A stretch of DNA of 8,303 bases from Acidobacteriota bacterium (GCA_003165615.1 PLWR01000286.1:1-8303); one strand, 5' to 3'; positions 1-6,450 are shown, numbered from the stretch's first letter. A program made the numbers and translations. Notes: a model not told the origin generated them from the letters alone.

Positions 1-218
1 TAGTCCTGATTCAGGAACGCGTCGATGTTGGCATTAAATCCCGCATCCACCCCCTTGCAGGGAATCACCACGGCGACGGATGGCGCAAAAGTTTCCCGCG
101 GGCTGCTTAGCCTCCGCCGGATCATACGGAGAAAGCAAAGCCCATCGACGAACGCCCAGGCGCTCTGCAATACCAGTAGCGCACCAGCCAGAAAAGCAAT
201 TTTCACGGCCCAAAGCAT
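1..218 (-). CDS. Membrane-anchored family 2 glycosyltransferase, N-terminal part (runs off left edge)
   Basis: The minus strand from ATG 218-216 stays open for 72 codons to the window edge. The product starts with a hydrophobic segment at about residues 4-24 (LWAVKIAFLAGALLVLQSAW), then a basic stretch (RMIRRR, about 32-37). The opening strand of a GT-A fold follows: SVAVVIPCKG at about 47-56, then NIDAFLNQD near 64-72. A V-x-V-V-I-P-C-K-G strand followed by a QD(Y) motif is typical of GT2 enzymes, which transfer a sugar from a nucleotide donor. The catalytic DxD and later motifs lie outside the window. The leader has only a weak GGA-type ribosome site. TTG and CTG codons lie just upstream in frame, but ATG 218 fits the usual start of a membrane-anchored GT2. 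It is divergent from the sugar transferase at 410, so it is probably part of the same polysaccharide locus. The acceptor and sugar cannot be told. Confidence 0.8.
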   Translation of the reverse strand, partial: MLWAVKIAFLAGALLVLQSAWAFVDGLCFLRMIRRRLSSPRETFAPSVAVVIPCKGVDAGFNANIDAFLNQD

Positions 219-409
219 CAGCAAATTTCCACGGTGAGATGGAGTTAAAACCAAGACCCCGACCGAGGCGAGTGTACCACAACGATCTGGCGGGTTCAGA
301 CCAACGCCGGGCCGTGGCCGCGCCGCCACGCGGCATACCGGCTCTACGGCGAACCCTCACAAGTTTCTGTTAAGATAGTTCCGGTTCACGTGCAGCGAGG
401 GGCAGGATT
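219..409. promoter_or_regulatory. Divergent intergenic region between the GT2 and sugar transferase genes
   Basis: This 191-bp stretch separates two divergent starts and must hold promoters for both unless the genes are read from elsewhere. On the + strand an extended -10-like TGTTAAGAT ends at 376, 33 bp before the ATG at 410, without a recognisable -35. On the minus strand TACACT (276-271) could be a -10 for the GT2 gene but has a poor -35. A GC-rich hairpin (CGTGGC 313-318, GCCACG 325-330) lies in the middle; it has no T-run and is unlikely to be a terminator. Short open frames crossing the region look like shadows. No RNA gene was recognised. Confidence 0.4.
368..376 (+). promoter_or_regulatory. 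Possible extended -10 promoter for the sugar transferase gene
   Basis: TG at 368-369, one base, then TAAGAT at 371-376 fits an extended -10 with 4 of 6 matches to TATAAT. No good -35 lies 16-18 bp upstream. Transcription would start near 383, giving a leader of about 27 nt containing the GAGGGG ribosome site at 397-402, 7 nt before the ATG at 410. Confidence 0.3.
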
Positions 410-1828
410 ATGTTTGCGCGCCACAATCGGTTGATGGGCGTTCTCTTCCTTATCGGCGATGTCCTCCTGGCGCTGGCGAGTTTCGGGTTGGCACTCGAAA
501 TTCGCTCAAACCTTGCGGGCGCGCGGGCTTTTTACCCACTTTCGAATTACCCCTGGATGCTTCCTCTGACGGTCGTCTTATGGGTAGGTGTTGGGGTGGC
601 GGCAGGAATCTACCGCGAGGTCCGGGAAGAGGATTTACGCCGAGCCTTCGCCGATCCTCTCAAGACCGGCCTCACCGCCACCATCCTCCTCTTCGCCGTG
701 ATTTCCGCACTGAAGTTGGAATTCATCAGCCGCCTGCTCCTGGGAATTTACGCGCTGATGGATCTTTTGCTGACGATAATTTTCCGCCTGGTGGCGTGGC
801 GCTTTTCCGCGCCCTTGCGGCGAAGTCTGGCGGGTTTTCGCAACTTCCTCCTGGTGGGGGATGGTCCGGAGCTGGCGGAGATTGCAAGGACACTGGAAGC
901 CTATGAATCTCGCGGGATGCGCTTATTCGGCTTCGTTCGCATCCAGACTGGACCCGCCGAGACGCCCCCCTCGGGACTCAGCAGATCATATCCGATGGTC
1001 ACCCTTCCGGAGCTGCCGGAGCTGCTGCGCCGGCAGGTCATCGACGAGGTTATTTTTGCGGTGGCCAAGGAGGACTTGGAAAAGCTCGGAGAGACTTTCC
1101 TGCTCTGCGAAGAAGAAGGGGTCAAGACGCGCGTCCTGCTCAGTTTCTTCCCCCAGGACATCTCCAAAGTTTATCTCGAGCGCCTGGGCTCAAAGCCCCT
1201 GCTGACTTTTTCCGCTACGCCCGCAGACGAGTCGTTGTTGATCAAACGGGGCTTTGATTTCCTCATGGCGCTCGTCGCGCTGGTGGTGCTTTCCCCGCTT
1301 CTCCTGATTCTGGCGGGGCTGGTCAAACTCACTTCGCGCGGGCCCATTTTCTTTTCCCAAACGCGCTGTGGCCTGGGCGGGCGAAGATTTACCCTCCACA
1401 AGTTCCGGTCGATGCGGGCGGATGCCGACTTGCTGCGGGAGGAACTCGAGGCGCTCAACGAAGTGGACGGTCCGGTTTTCAAGATCAGGAACGATCCGCG
1501 TTGTACCCCCATCGGACGCTTCATGCGCAAGTTCAGCCTGGATGAACTCCCTCAGTTAGTCAATATCATCAAGGGAGATATGTCCTTTGTGGGCCCCCGC
1601 CCGCCCCTACCCGAGGAAGTGGAAAAGTACGAGCGCTGGCAGCGGCGACGCTTGCGCATGCATCCGGGACTGACCTGTTTGTGGGCACTCGAAGGGCGCA
1701 GCAAGCTCAGCTTCCGCCGCTGGATGGAGCTGGATCTGGAGTACATTGACCACTGGTCAATGATGCTCGATTGGAAAATTCTGCTGAAGACGATTCCCAT
1801 TGTCCTGGTAGGCCGCGGCGCCAGCTAA
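410..1828 (+). CDS. Polyprenyl-phosphate sugar-1-phosphate transferase (initiating sugar transferase, WbaP/PssY-like)
   Basis: This 472-residue membrane enzyme starts repeat-unit assembly by moving a sugar-1-phosphate from a UDP-sugar to undecaprenyl phosphate at the cytoplasmic face. Its layout is that of the long polyprenyl glycosylphosphotransferases. There are four predicted N-terminal membrane helices (about 9-29, 49-67, 88-103, 106-126), then a soluble Rossmann-like domain (about 144-250; FLLVGDGPE at 146-154), then a membrane helix (about 282-304) opening the bacterial sugar transferase domain. Conserved motifs are KFRSM (331-335), the catalytic Asp-Glu pair in SLDELPQLVN (376-385; D378, E379) and VGPRP (394-398). 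The C-terminus (LDLEYIDHWS... DWKILLKT) is also typical. GAGGGG lies 7 nt before the ATG. It is the only + strand gene and its stop overlaps the stop of the convergent GT4 gene by 4 bp. The sugar transferred (Glc, Gal or other) cannot be read from sequence. Confidence 0.95.
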   Translation: MFARHNRLMGVLFLIGDVLLALASFGLALEIRSNLAGARAFYPLSNYPWMLPLTVVLWVGVGVAAGIYREVREEDLRRAFADPLKTGLTATILLFAVISALKLEFISRLLLGIYALMDLLLTIIFRLVAWRFSAPLRRSLAGFRNFLLVGDGPELAEIARTLEAYESRGMRLFGFVRIQTGPAETPPSGLSRSYPMVTLPELPELLRRQVIDEVIFAVAKEDLEKLGETFLLCEEEGVKTRVLLSFFPQDISKVYLERLGSKPLLTFSATPADESLLIKRGFDFLMALVALVVLSPLLLILAGLVKLTSRGPIFFSQTRCGLGGRRFTLHKFRSMRADADLLREELEALNEVDGPVFKIRNDPRCTPIGRFMRKFSLDELPQLVNIIKGDMSFVGPRPPLPEEVEKYERWQRRRLRMHPGLTCLWALEGRSKLSFRRWMELDLEYIDHWSMMLDWKILLKTIPIVLVGRGAS

Positions 1829-3015
1829 CTTCTTAGAGCCGCCTCGTAAGCCTCAAGCAAGGCGCGTTTCTCGTTTTCCCAGTTCAACTTTTCCTCGATG
1901 CGTTTGCGTCCGCGCGCTCCCAGTTCCGCCCGCAAGCTTTCGGAGTCCAGCAGGGTCATGAGCTTTTGGGCGAAGTCTTCCGGGTCGTCCCGCCTCGCAT
2001 ACAACGCTGCGTCATCTGCGGAGCGCCGGCCTTCCGTGAGGTCGTAAAGCACTACGGACAAACCGAAAGCCATATATTCCAGAATCTTGTTCATGGTTGA
2101 CTTGTCGTTCATGGGTGTAGACCGGTCAGGGGCGACGCCGAAGGCAGCGTTCGAGAAGTATGCCGCAACATCTTCGTCGGGCAGCCTCCCGGGAAATTTC
2201 ACCATGGCGTCAAGGCCCTTCTGACTCGCCAGCACTTTGAGCCGCGGGAGTTCAGGACCCGAGCCGATCAGGACGAACAGCGTGTCCTCACAGTTACGAA
2301 GTTTCGTGAGAAATCCAATCGACTCGAGCAATAGATCCAGCCCATCCTGATGGCCCATTACGCCGAGATACACGACCAGATTCCGGCGGCCTTCTTTGAG
2401 TTCGGGCTGCGGGGGACGAATGCGGATTCTGGTCAGGTCGGGGCAACTCCGCACCACGAAAGTCCGTTCGCGACTCATGCCTCCGCGAATCATTGCCACT
2501 TCCCGGTAGGACTCGTTGGTGGCGATGGAGACACACGCGGTTCGGAATGTCAACCGTTCCGCCCAGCACACCAGCTTGTATCCAAAATCATGACGCAGGA
2601 ATTTGGTCTCGTAGAGCTCGGGGTTCAGGTCGTGGTGGTCGAAGATGAATCGCACGCCGAAAAGCCTGTAGAAAAGCCCAATCAGAAAAATAGTGTCGGG
2701 CGGATTGCACGCCTGGAGGACGCGAAATCGGGTTCGCGCGTATACCCTCAGTGAAAGGAGAAATTGGGCGGCCAGCGCCCAGGAATACTCGAGGAGATAG
2801 CCGAGCGGTCCGGAAGCTTCCCAGAGCCAGTGCCGGTAGATTTCAATGCCTTCCAGGGTTTCGCGGCTCTTTTGGAACCCGGGACCTTTCGGGCAGATGA
2901 TGGAAACCTGATATCCGGCGTCGCGCAAGGCGCGTGCTTCCTGCCACACCCTGCGGTCAATAGGGACGGGCAAGTTTTCGACAATGATGCAGACGGCGGG
3001 CCGTTCATTTGGCAT
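1825..3015 (-). CDS. Family 4 glycosyltransferase (GT-B fold)
   Basis: This 396-residue cytoplasmic enzyme probably adds one sugar to the lipid-linked repeat unit. The N-terminal Rossmann domain begins VCIIVENLPVPIDRRVWQEA (about 8-27), typical of GT4 enzymes of the WbuB/WcaI type. It continues with FDHHDLNPE (125-133). The C-terminal donor-binding domain starts near VVYLGVMGHQDGLD (214-227) and includes FVLIGSGPE (247-255), FPGRLP (274-279) and NKILEYMAFGLSVVLYD (309-325), the nucleotide-sugar site. In place of the usual first Glu of an E-x7-E motif it has a polar stretch (STPMNDKSTMNKILE), as in the NKxxEYMA subgroup. The start is ATG 3015, inside the last 11 bp of the amidotransferase gene. 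No strong ribosome site is visible, so translational coupling is likely. The C-terminal stop overlaps the convergent sugar transferase gene. Donor and acceptor are unknown. Confidence 0.9.
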   Translation of the reverse strand: MPNERPAVCIIVENLPVPIDRRVWQEARALRDAGYQVSIICPKGPGFQKSRETLEGIEIYRHWLWEASGPLGYLLEYSWALAAQFLLSLRVYARTRFRVLQACNPPDTIFLIGLFYRLFGVRFIFDHHDLNPELYETKFLRHDFGYKLVCWAERLTFRTACVSIATNESYREVAMIRGGMSRERTFVVRSCPDLTRIRIRPPQPELKEGRRNLVVYLGVMGHQDGLDLLLESIGFLTKLRNCEDTLFVLIGSGPELPRLKVLASQKGLDAMVKFPGRLPDEDVAAYFSNAAFGVAPDRSTPMNDKSTMNKILEYMAFGLSVVLYDLTEGRRSADDAALYARRDDPEDFAQKLMTLLDSESLRAELGARGRKRIEEKLNWENEKRALLEAYEAALRS

Positions 3016-4861
3016 GCCGGCACCACAATTCGAAATTTACCAAAGCCCAAAGTTGCTTTTGGCGGTCGCGGACGCCCTCAAAGTGTTCGCGAACAAATTT
3101 CTCGATGCTGCGGGAATTGAAATAACCACGTGTCGCGGCCTGGGGAGAAAGGAGCAAGTCCCCAACCAAGGAACGCAGAGGTTTCTTGAACCATTCACCC
3201 ACCGGCACGCGGAATCCGACTTTACGCCGGAACAGCGCCTCGTCTGGCACATATGGCCGGAGCGCGTCCTTCAACAATGCCTTGGTTCGAAAGCCGCGCG
3301 TCAGGAGGCGAGTGGGAATTCGCGCCGCCATCTCCACCAGCCGGTGATCGAGGAAAGGTCCGCGTTCCTCAATAGACGCGGCCATGGTCATCTGGTCGCC
3401 ACGCAAAAGCAGGTTATCCGGTAACCACACCTTCAGGTCGGCGTAGAGCATCCGCTTGAGGGGAGAGCGGTCGCGGACCTTTTCGAGGTAGCTTTCAAAG
3501 ACTCGGGCAGGATGTGAAGGGTCGACTTGCGCCAGAAATTCCGGGGCGAAAAGGTTCTCGCGTTCTTGGCGCGAAAAGGAGGCAAACCAGGTCACAGAAC
3601 GCTCCGCCTCGTCGCGAATCGAGAGCGCCTCGATCGCGGTTTTTAACCGGCGTTGCCGATACGGCAGCCAGTGAATAAGGGCGCGGGTGAGTTGCTGCGG
3701 CAACGCCGAGACCAGGCCGGCCAGCCTGTCGGCAGCATATTTGGGGTAACCGGCAAACAACTCGTCGCCGCCTTCACCGGCCAGCACAACCTTAACGCTT
3801 TTTGCGGCCAATCGCGAAATCAAATAGAGCGCCACGTCAGAGGGTTCGGCGATGGGTTCGTCCCGGAACGCCACCAAGCGGGGCAGTTCATCACTCAAGT
3901 GTTCCGACGTTACGACGAGTTCATGATGTTCTGTGGCGTAGCGGCGGGCCACAGCGCGCGCATAGGGCAACTCGCTGTATTCTGGTTCGTCAAACCCCAC
4001 CGAATAGGTGCGCAACGGGCGCGCGCCGAGCTCTGCCATGAAGGCCACGACGGCGCTGGAATCTGTTCCCCCGCTCAGGAATACTCCCAGAGGGACGTCG
4101 GCGATCAGACGCAATCGCACTGACTCACGCAATTGCTCAACAATCTCTGCGGCAATTTCCTTGGGGGACTTCGCGGTTTCTTCTTCGGGAGGGATGTCCC
4201 AATAGGCGTGGGTGTGCACACCCAGAGGGTCCGCGACGAGGAAATGGCCGGGCAGGAGTTTTTCCACGCCTCGGTAAAAGGTCCGCGGGGCAGGGATGTA
4301 ACGAAATCCAAAAAAGTCGTAGATCGATTGCGGGTCGACTTCGGGTGGCCGCGGCAGAAGTTCGCGCAGTGTACGCAACTCCGAAGCAAACGCCAGGCGG
4401 CCCGCGTCTGCCCGGAAAAAGAGAGGTTTAACTCCCAGGCGATCGCGGGCAAGCAACAGCCGCCTCTTGCGGCTATCCCAAATGGCGAAGGCGAACATGC
4501 CACGCAAGTGGTCAAGACAACTGAGGTCATACTCCTCGTAAAGATGCAGAATGGTTTCGGTGTCGCTGTTGGTCCGGAACTGATGCCCCCGCGCCAGGAG
4601 ATCCGGGCGCAGATCGCGGTAGTTATAGATTTCACCGTTGAAGGTAATCCAGACGGACTCGTCCTCATTGGCGATGGGCTGATGGCCGCCCGGCAAATCA
4701 ATAATGCTCAGGCGGCGGTTCCCCAGACCCAGTGCGCCGTCCAGGTGAAAGCCCTCGTCGTCAGGGCCACGATGCGCCATCGCATCCGTGGCGCACTTCA
4801 GCGCAGCGGGATCAGCAGGCTCGCCCGTACCGAAATTGAAAACTCCACAGATTCCGCACAT
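3005..4861 (-). CDS. asnB: AsnB-type glutamine amidotransferase / asparagine synthase (glutamine-hydrolysing)
   Basis: This 618-residue two-domain enzyme hydrolyses glutamine and uses the ammonia, with ATP, to amidate a carboxylate. The N-terminal class II glutaminase begins MCGICG, so Cys2 is the nucleophile and the start codon is fixed. RGPDDEG (31-37), NGEIYN (75-80) and GMFAFAIWD (121-129) complete it. The synthase domain has the PP-loop SGGTDSS (263-269; many relatives have SGGVDSS), SVGFDEPEYSE (287-297), GEGGDELFAGYPKY (362-375) and a late WLPDNLLLRGDQM block. The length and motifs match the asnB-like proteins found in exopolysaccharide and exosortase loci. Context suggests it amidates a sugar acid, as reported for WbpS in Pseudomonas O-antigen synthesis, rather than making free asparagine; this is inference. 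Upstream of its ATG there is no Shine-Dalgarno sequence, because a heptad-repeat arm begins 9 bp away (4871). It overlaps the downstream GT4 gene by 11 bp. Confidence 0.93.
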   Translation of the reverse strand: MCGICGVFNFGTGEPADPAALKCATDAMAHRGPDDEGFHLDGALGLGNRRLSIIDLPGGHQPIANEDESVWITFNGEIYNYRDLRPDLLARGHQFRTNSDTETILHLYEEYDLSCLDHLRGMFAFAIWDSRKRRLLLARDRLGVKPLFFRADAGRLAFASELRTLRELLPRPPEVDPQSIYDFFGFRYIPAPRTFYRGVEKLLPGHFLVADPLGVHTHAYWDIPPEEETAKSPKEIAAEIVEQLRESVRLRLIADVPLGVFLSGGTDSSAVVAFMAELGARPLRTYSVGFDEPEYSELPYARAVARRYATEHHELVVTSEHLSDELPRLVAFRDEPIAEPSDVALYLISRLAAKSVKVVLAGEGGDELFAGYPKYAADRLAGLVSALPQQLTRALIHWLPYRQRRLKTAIEALSIRDEAERSVTWFASFSRQERENLFAPEFLAQVDPSHPARVFESYLEKVRDRSPLKRMLYADLKVWLPDNLLLRGDQMTMAASIEERGPFLDHRLVEMAARIPTRLLTRGFRTKALLKDALRPYVPDEALFRRKVGFRVPVGEWFKKPLRSLVGDLLLSPQAATRGYFNSRSIEKFVREHFEGVRDRQKQLWALVNFELWCRHAK

Positions 4862-4870
4862 ATGAAGAGC

Positions 4871-4900
4871 AGTGGTTAGTGGCTAGTGGTTAGTGGCTAG
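4871..4900 (+). repeat. Left heptad-repeat arm
   Basis: Four AGTGGYT units plus AG. TAG occurs on the + strand at 4877, 4884, 4891 and 4898, covering all three frames. The minus strand has TAG at 4899-4897, TAA at 4892-4890, TAG at 4885-4883 and TAA at 4878-4876, again covering all frames. The four-helix gene uses the 4885-4883 stop, so its last residues (LATNH) are encoded by the repeat. The arm occupies the place where the asnB ribosome site would be expected. Confidence 0.9.
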
Positions 4901-5272
4901 CCGGGTTTCGATCTTTCGACGCAAGGAGTCCACCATTTTTTGCAACTCTGCAATCATGGGAAGGCATTGGTGGGCATCGGACTCTTTGCCGTATCCCAAC
5001 TCGCGTGAAAGGGCCAATTGCGTGTCCAATTCTGCAAGCGAACCTTCCGCGTGAGACAGAAACTGAACAAACTCTTTTCTTCCTTGCCTTGCTTGTCCCT
5101 CCGCAATATTGGACGGGACTGATACAGCGGCCCGCCGCATCTGGGAAATCAAGCCGAACCTTTCATCGTCGGGGAAGGAACGCGTCAGAGAGTAGACCTG
5201 CTTCGCCAGCGCCATGCTCTTCTGCCATACGAGAAGATCCCGATAGCTGTTGATCCAATCTTCAGGCGCCAT
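4883..5272 (-). CDS. Four-helix-bundle protein, 23S rRNA intervening-sequence protein family
   Basis: This small soluble protein has 129 residues, about the usual family length. Family marks are DLLVWQK (12-18), followed by helix-forming segments and the signature SFPDDERFGLISQMRRAAVS (32-51) with VPSNIAEG (52-59). Two further helices follow (about 65-92 and 100-124). The family (S23/IVP, Pfam PF05635-type) was first seen encoded in intervening sequences of 23S rRNA genes. It forms a bundle related to the Avd accessory protein of diversity-generating retroelements, and its molecular role is unsettled. The frame is open upstream to a GTG at 5308, but ATG 5272 is preferred. It is preceded by GGAGG with 5-nt spacing, the family normally starts close to the DLxVWQ motif, and the GTG lies within the repeat arm. 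Nothing links it to sugar chemistry; it looks like a passenger between the toroid protein and asnB genes. Its stop lies in the left arm. Confidence 0.9.
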   Translation of the reverse strand: MAPEDWINSYRDLLVWQKSMALAKQVYSLTRSFPDDERFGLISQMRRAAVSVPSNIAEGQARQGRKEFVQFLSHAEGSLAELDTQLALSRELGYGKESDAHQCLPMIAELQKMVDSLRRKIETRLATNH

Positions 5273-5276
5273 TCGC

Positions 5277-5283
5277 TCCTCCA
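5277..5283 (-). promoter_or_regulatory. Ribosome binding site of the four-helix-bundle gene
   Basis: Read on the minus strand, GGAGGAG is followed by CGA and the ATG at 5272. This gives GGAGG a 5-nt spacing and decides the start against the upstream GTG at 5308. It is among the strongest ribosome sites in the window and lies inside the repeat-bounded unit, so the gene brings its own translation signal. Confidence 0.75.
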
Positions 5284-5300
5284 GCAAACACAGACTGCTT

Positions 5301-5323
5301 CTAGCCACTAGCCACTAACCACT
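5301..5323 (-). repeat. Right heptad-repeat arm
   Basis: Three AGTGGYT units plus AG on the minus strand, inverted relative to the arm at 4871-4900. Minus-strand TAG codons at 5317-5315, 5310-5308 and 5303-5301 fall in the three different frames. On the + strand TAG at 5302 and 5309 and TAA at 5316 also cover all frames. The toroid protein gene stops at 5310-5308, so its tail VVSG is repeat-encoded. The outermost 19 bp match the left arm exactly, plus one further C outside each arm. Confidence 0.9.
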
Positions 5324-6450
5324 GTTCTCTCAAATCCGTTTCCCCCTGCGGGGTAAAGCAAGTGGAACAGCGTCATCGCCATGTAGCGCGGATAGGAGCG
5401 ATGATCGGACAGGAAGCCGTAATCACGATACGAGTAATTGAACCCGCCGTCGGGTCTCTGGTGGGAGAGAACCCGGTCGTAGCAGGCAGCGGACAATTCC
5501 GGGCGGACGCCCAGCCCTAACCGCATGGCTTCGTGGAAAGCCGCTCCCATCGCTGCCGTCCAATAGTCGACCTCCGGTCCTCCCCCCCGAGCGCGACGGC
5601 AATTCTTGGCGCACGCACCCATGGGCTGTACGCCCGTCGCGAGAAAGCCGGCAAGTTTGGGAAGCACCGATTCTGCCCAACGGCCGGGCTTCAGCGAGTT
5701 ACACCACGCAAGGTGCAGGAACTGAAACACATTATATTGGAAGCATAAATAGTGCTGCCGGGCTGCCTCGTATTGATTGCCAATAATGTACGGAAGTTCC
5801 CCCGAGGGAAGCTGGGCGATGGCTACGAATTCCAGCAGTTCCTCCAGATGCTGGAGAAAGCGCGGCTCCTGGGTTGCCTTCCACAGGCGAAGAAAATACC
5901 ATGCAGCAAAGACGGAGTTGTTCGTCACCTTGCCGCGCGGCTGGTCAAAGTAATTGATAGCCTTGCCCGCCGCGTGGTCCTGAAATCCAATGCGATTCAC
6001 GATGAAGTCGTAGGCGCGCACAGCGCCCTCACGGAGATCCTTCCGGGACTCGCGTTGAAACGTCGCGAGCAGGCAAGCGCCGCCCCAAATCCCCTCGAGG
6101 GTGGCAATCAGGTGCTTGCGTTCAGGCAGCGGGTACTTCCAGTAGCCCTCGTCAGTTTCGAGCGCCAGGGTGGCCTCGCTACTCCGAATGGCAATGTCCC
6201 GATAGCGGGGGTCGCCCGTCAGATCATAAAGTTGCCAGTTGCCAAGCACCCAGTATCCCTGGGTTTGTATAAACACGTAATCGTCTTGCCAAGCGATGAA
6301 ATCCAGCGAACTCTTGATAAATCGCCACGCGCGCAGGTTGAACCGCACCCCGGGGTCGGGCCCGTGAAGGATTCCATCGCTGTAGTGAGTTTGATGCAGG
6401 TAGAACTGTAGGCGCTCAGCGGATTTGACAAGGTCCTCGCGTGTGGACAT
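5308..6450 (-). CDS. Unassigned polysaccharide-locus protein, probable alpha/alpha-toroid fold
   Basis: The family was not recognised. The 380-residue product has no signal peptide or membrane helix, so it should be cytoplasmic. It is mostly helical and rich in aromatics, with repeating helix-turn blocks capped by Gly/aromatic turns: QTQGYWVLGNWQLYDLTGDP (62-81), DEGYWKYPLPERK (100-112), LPSGELPYIIGNQ (214-226) and QRPDGGFNYSYRDYG (331-345). This resembles alpha/alpha-toroid proteins (six-hairpin glycosidases, uronyl hydrolases or epimerases, and prenyltransferase/terpene-cyclase folds), but no catalytic motif could be assigned. Its place beside an amidotransferase and glycosyltransferases suggests work on the glycan or its precursor; this is inference. 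Start ATG 6450 lacks a Shine-Dalgarno site and no other early Met exists. Its last residues (VVSG) and stop come from the right heptad arm, so the native C-terminus may have been changed. Confidence 0.75.
   Translation of the reverse strand: MSTREDLVKSAERLQFYLHQTHYSDGILHGPDPGVRFNLRAWRFIKSSLDFIAWQDDYVFIQTQGYWVLGNWQLYDLTGDPRYRDIAIRSSEATLALETDEGYWKYPLPERKHLIATLEGIWGGACLLATFQRESRKDLREGAVRAYDFIVNRIGFQDHAAGKAINYFDQPRGKVTNNSVFAAWYFLRLWKATQEPRFLQHLEELLEFVAIAQLPSGELPYIIGNQYEAARQHYLCFQYNVFQFLHLAWCNSLKPGRWAESVLPKLAGFLATGVQPMGACAKNCRRARGGGPEVDYWTAAMGAAFHEAMRLGLGVRPELSAACYDRVLSHQRPDGGFNYSYRDYGFLSDHRSYPRYMAMTLFHLLYPAGGNGFERTVVSG

Larger units (their letters stand above)
4871..5323. mobile_element. Putative cassette: four-helix-bundle gene enclosed by inverted heptad-repeat arms
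   Basis: Two arms of the same 7-bp units face each other across 453 bp and contain only the small four-helix-bundle gene. Read inward, the left arm is AGTGGTT-AGTGGCT-AGTGGTT-AGTGGCT-AG (30 bp) and the right arm is AGTGGTT-AGTGGCT-AGTGGCT-AG (23 bp); the right lacks one AGTGGTT unit. The upstream gene ends inside the right arm, and the left arm lies 9 bp before the asnB start, as expected if the unit was inserted between two adjacent genes. No target-site duplication is evident (left flank TGAAGAGC, right flank GTTCTCTC) and no transposase is present, so mobility is inferred. From memory, genes of this family often carry such low-complexity flanking repeats in other genomes; I could not check this. 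Confidence 0.6.

Noticed and set aside
313..330. GC-rich hairpin as an intrinsic terminator
   Set aside because: The stem is only 6 bp, no T-run follows on either strand, and it sits between divergent genes where no terminator is needed.
4871..4900. Heptad repeats as a CRISPR array
   Set aside because: The units are 7 bp with no spacers, and no cas gene is nearby.
5273..5308. GTG at 5308 as the start of the four-helix-bundle gene (141 residues)
   Set aside because: It lies in the repeat arm without a ribosome site. ATG 5272 has GGAGG at 5-nt spacing and matches the usual family N-terminus.
4871..5323. Diversity-generating retroelement with the four-helix protein as Avd
   Set aside because: No reverse transcriptase, template repeat or variable repeat is present in the window, and the protein carries the intervening-sequence family signature.
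4861..5333. Target-site duplication around the heptad cassette
   Set aside because: The immediate flanks (TGAAGAGC and GTTCTCTC) do not match as direct repeats. Any insertion mechanism must be inferred otherwise.
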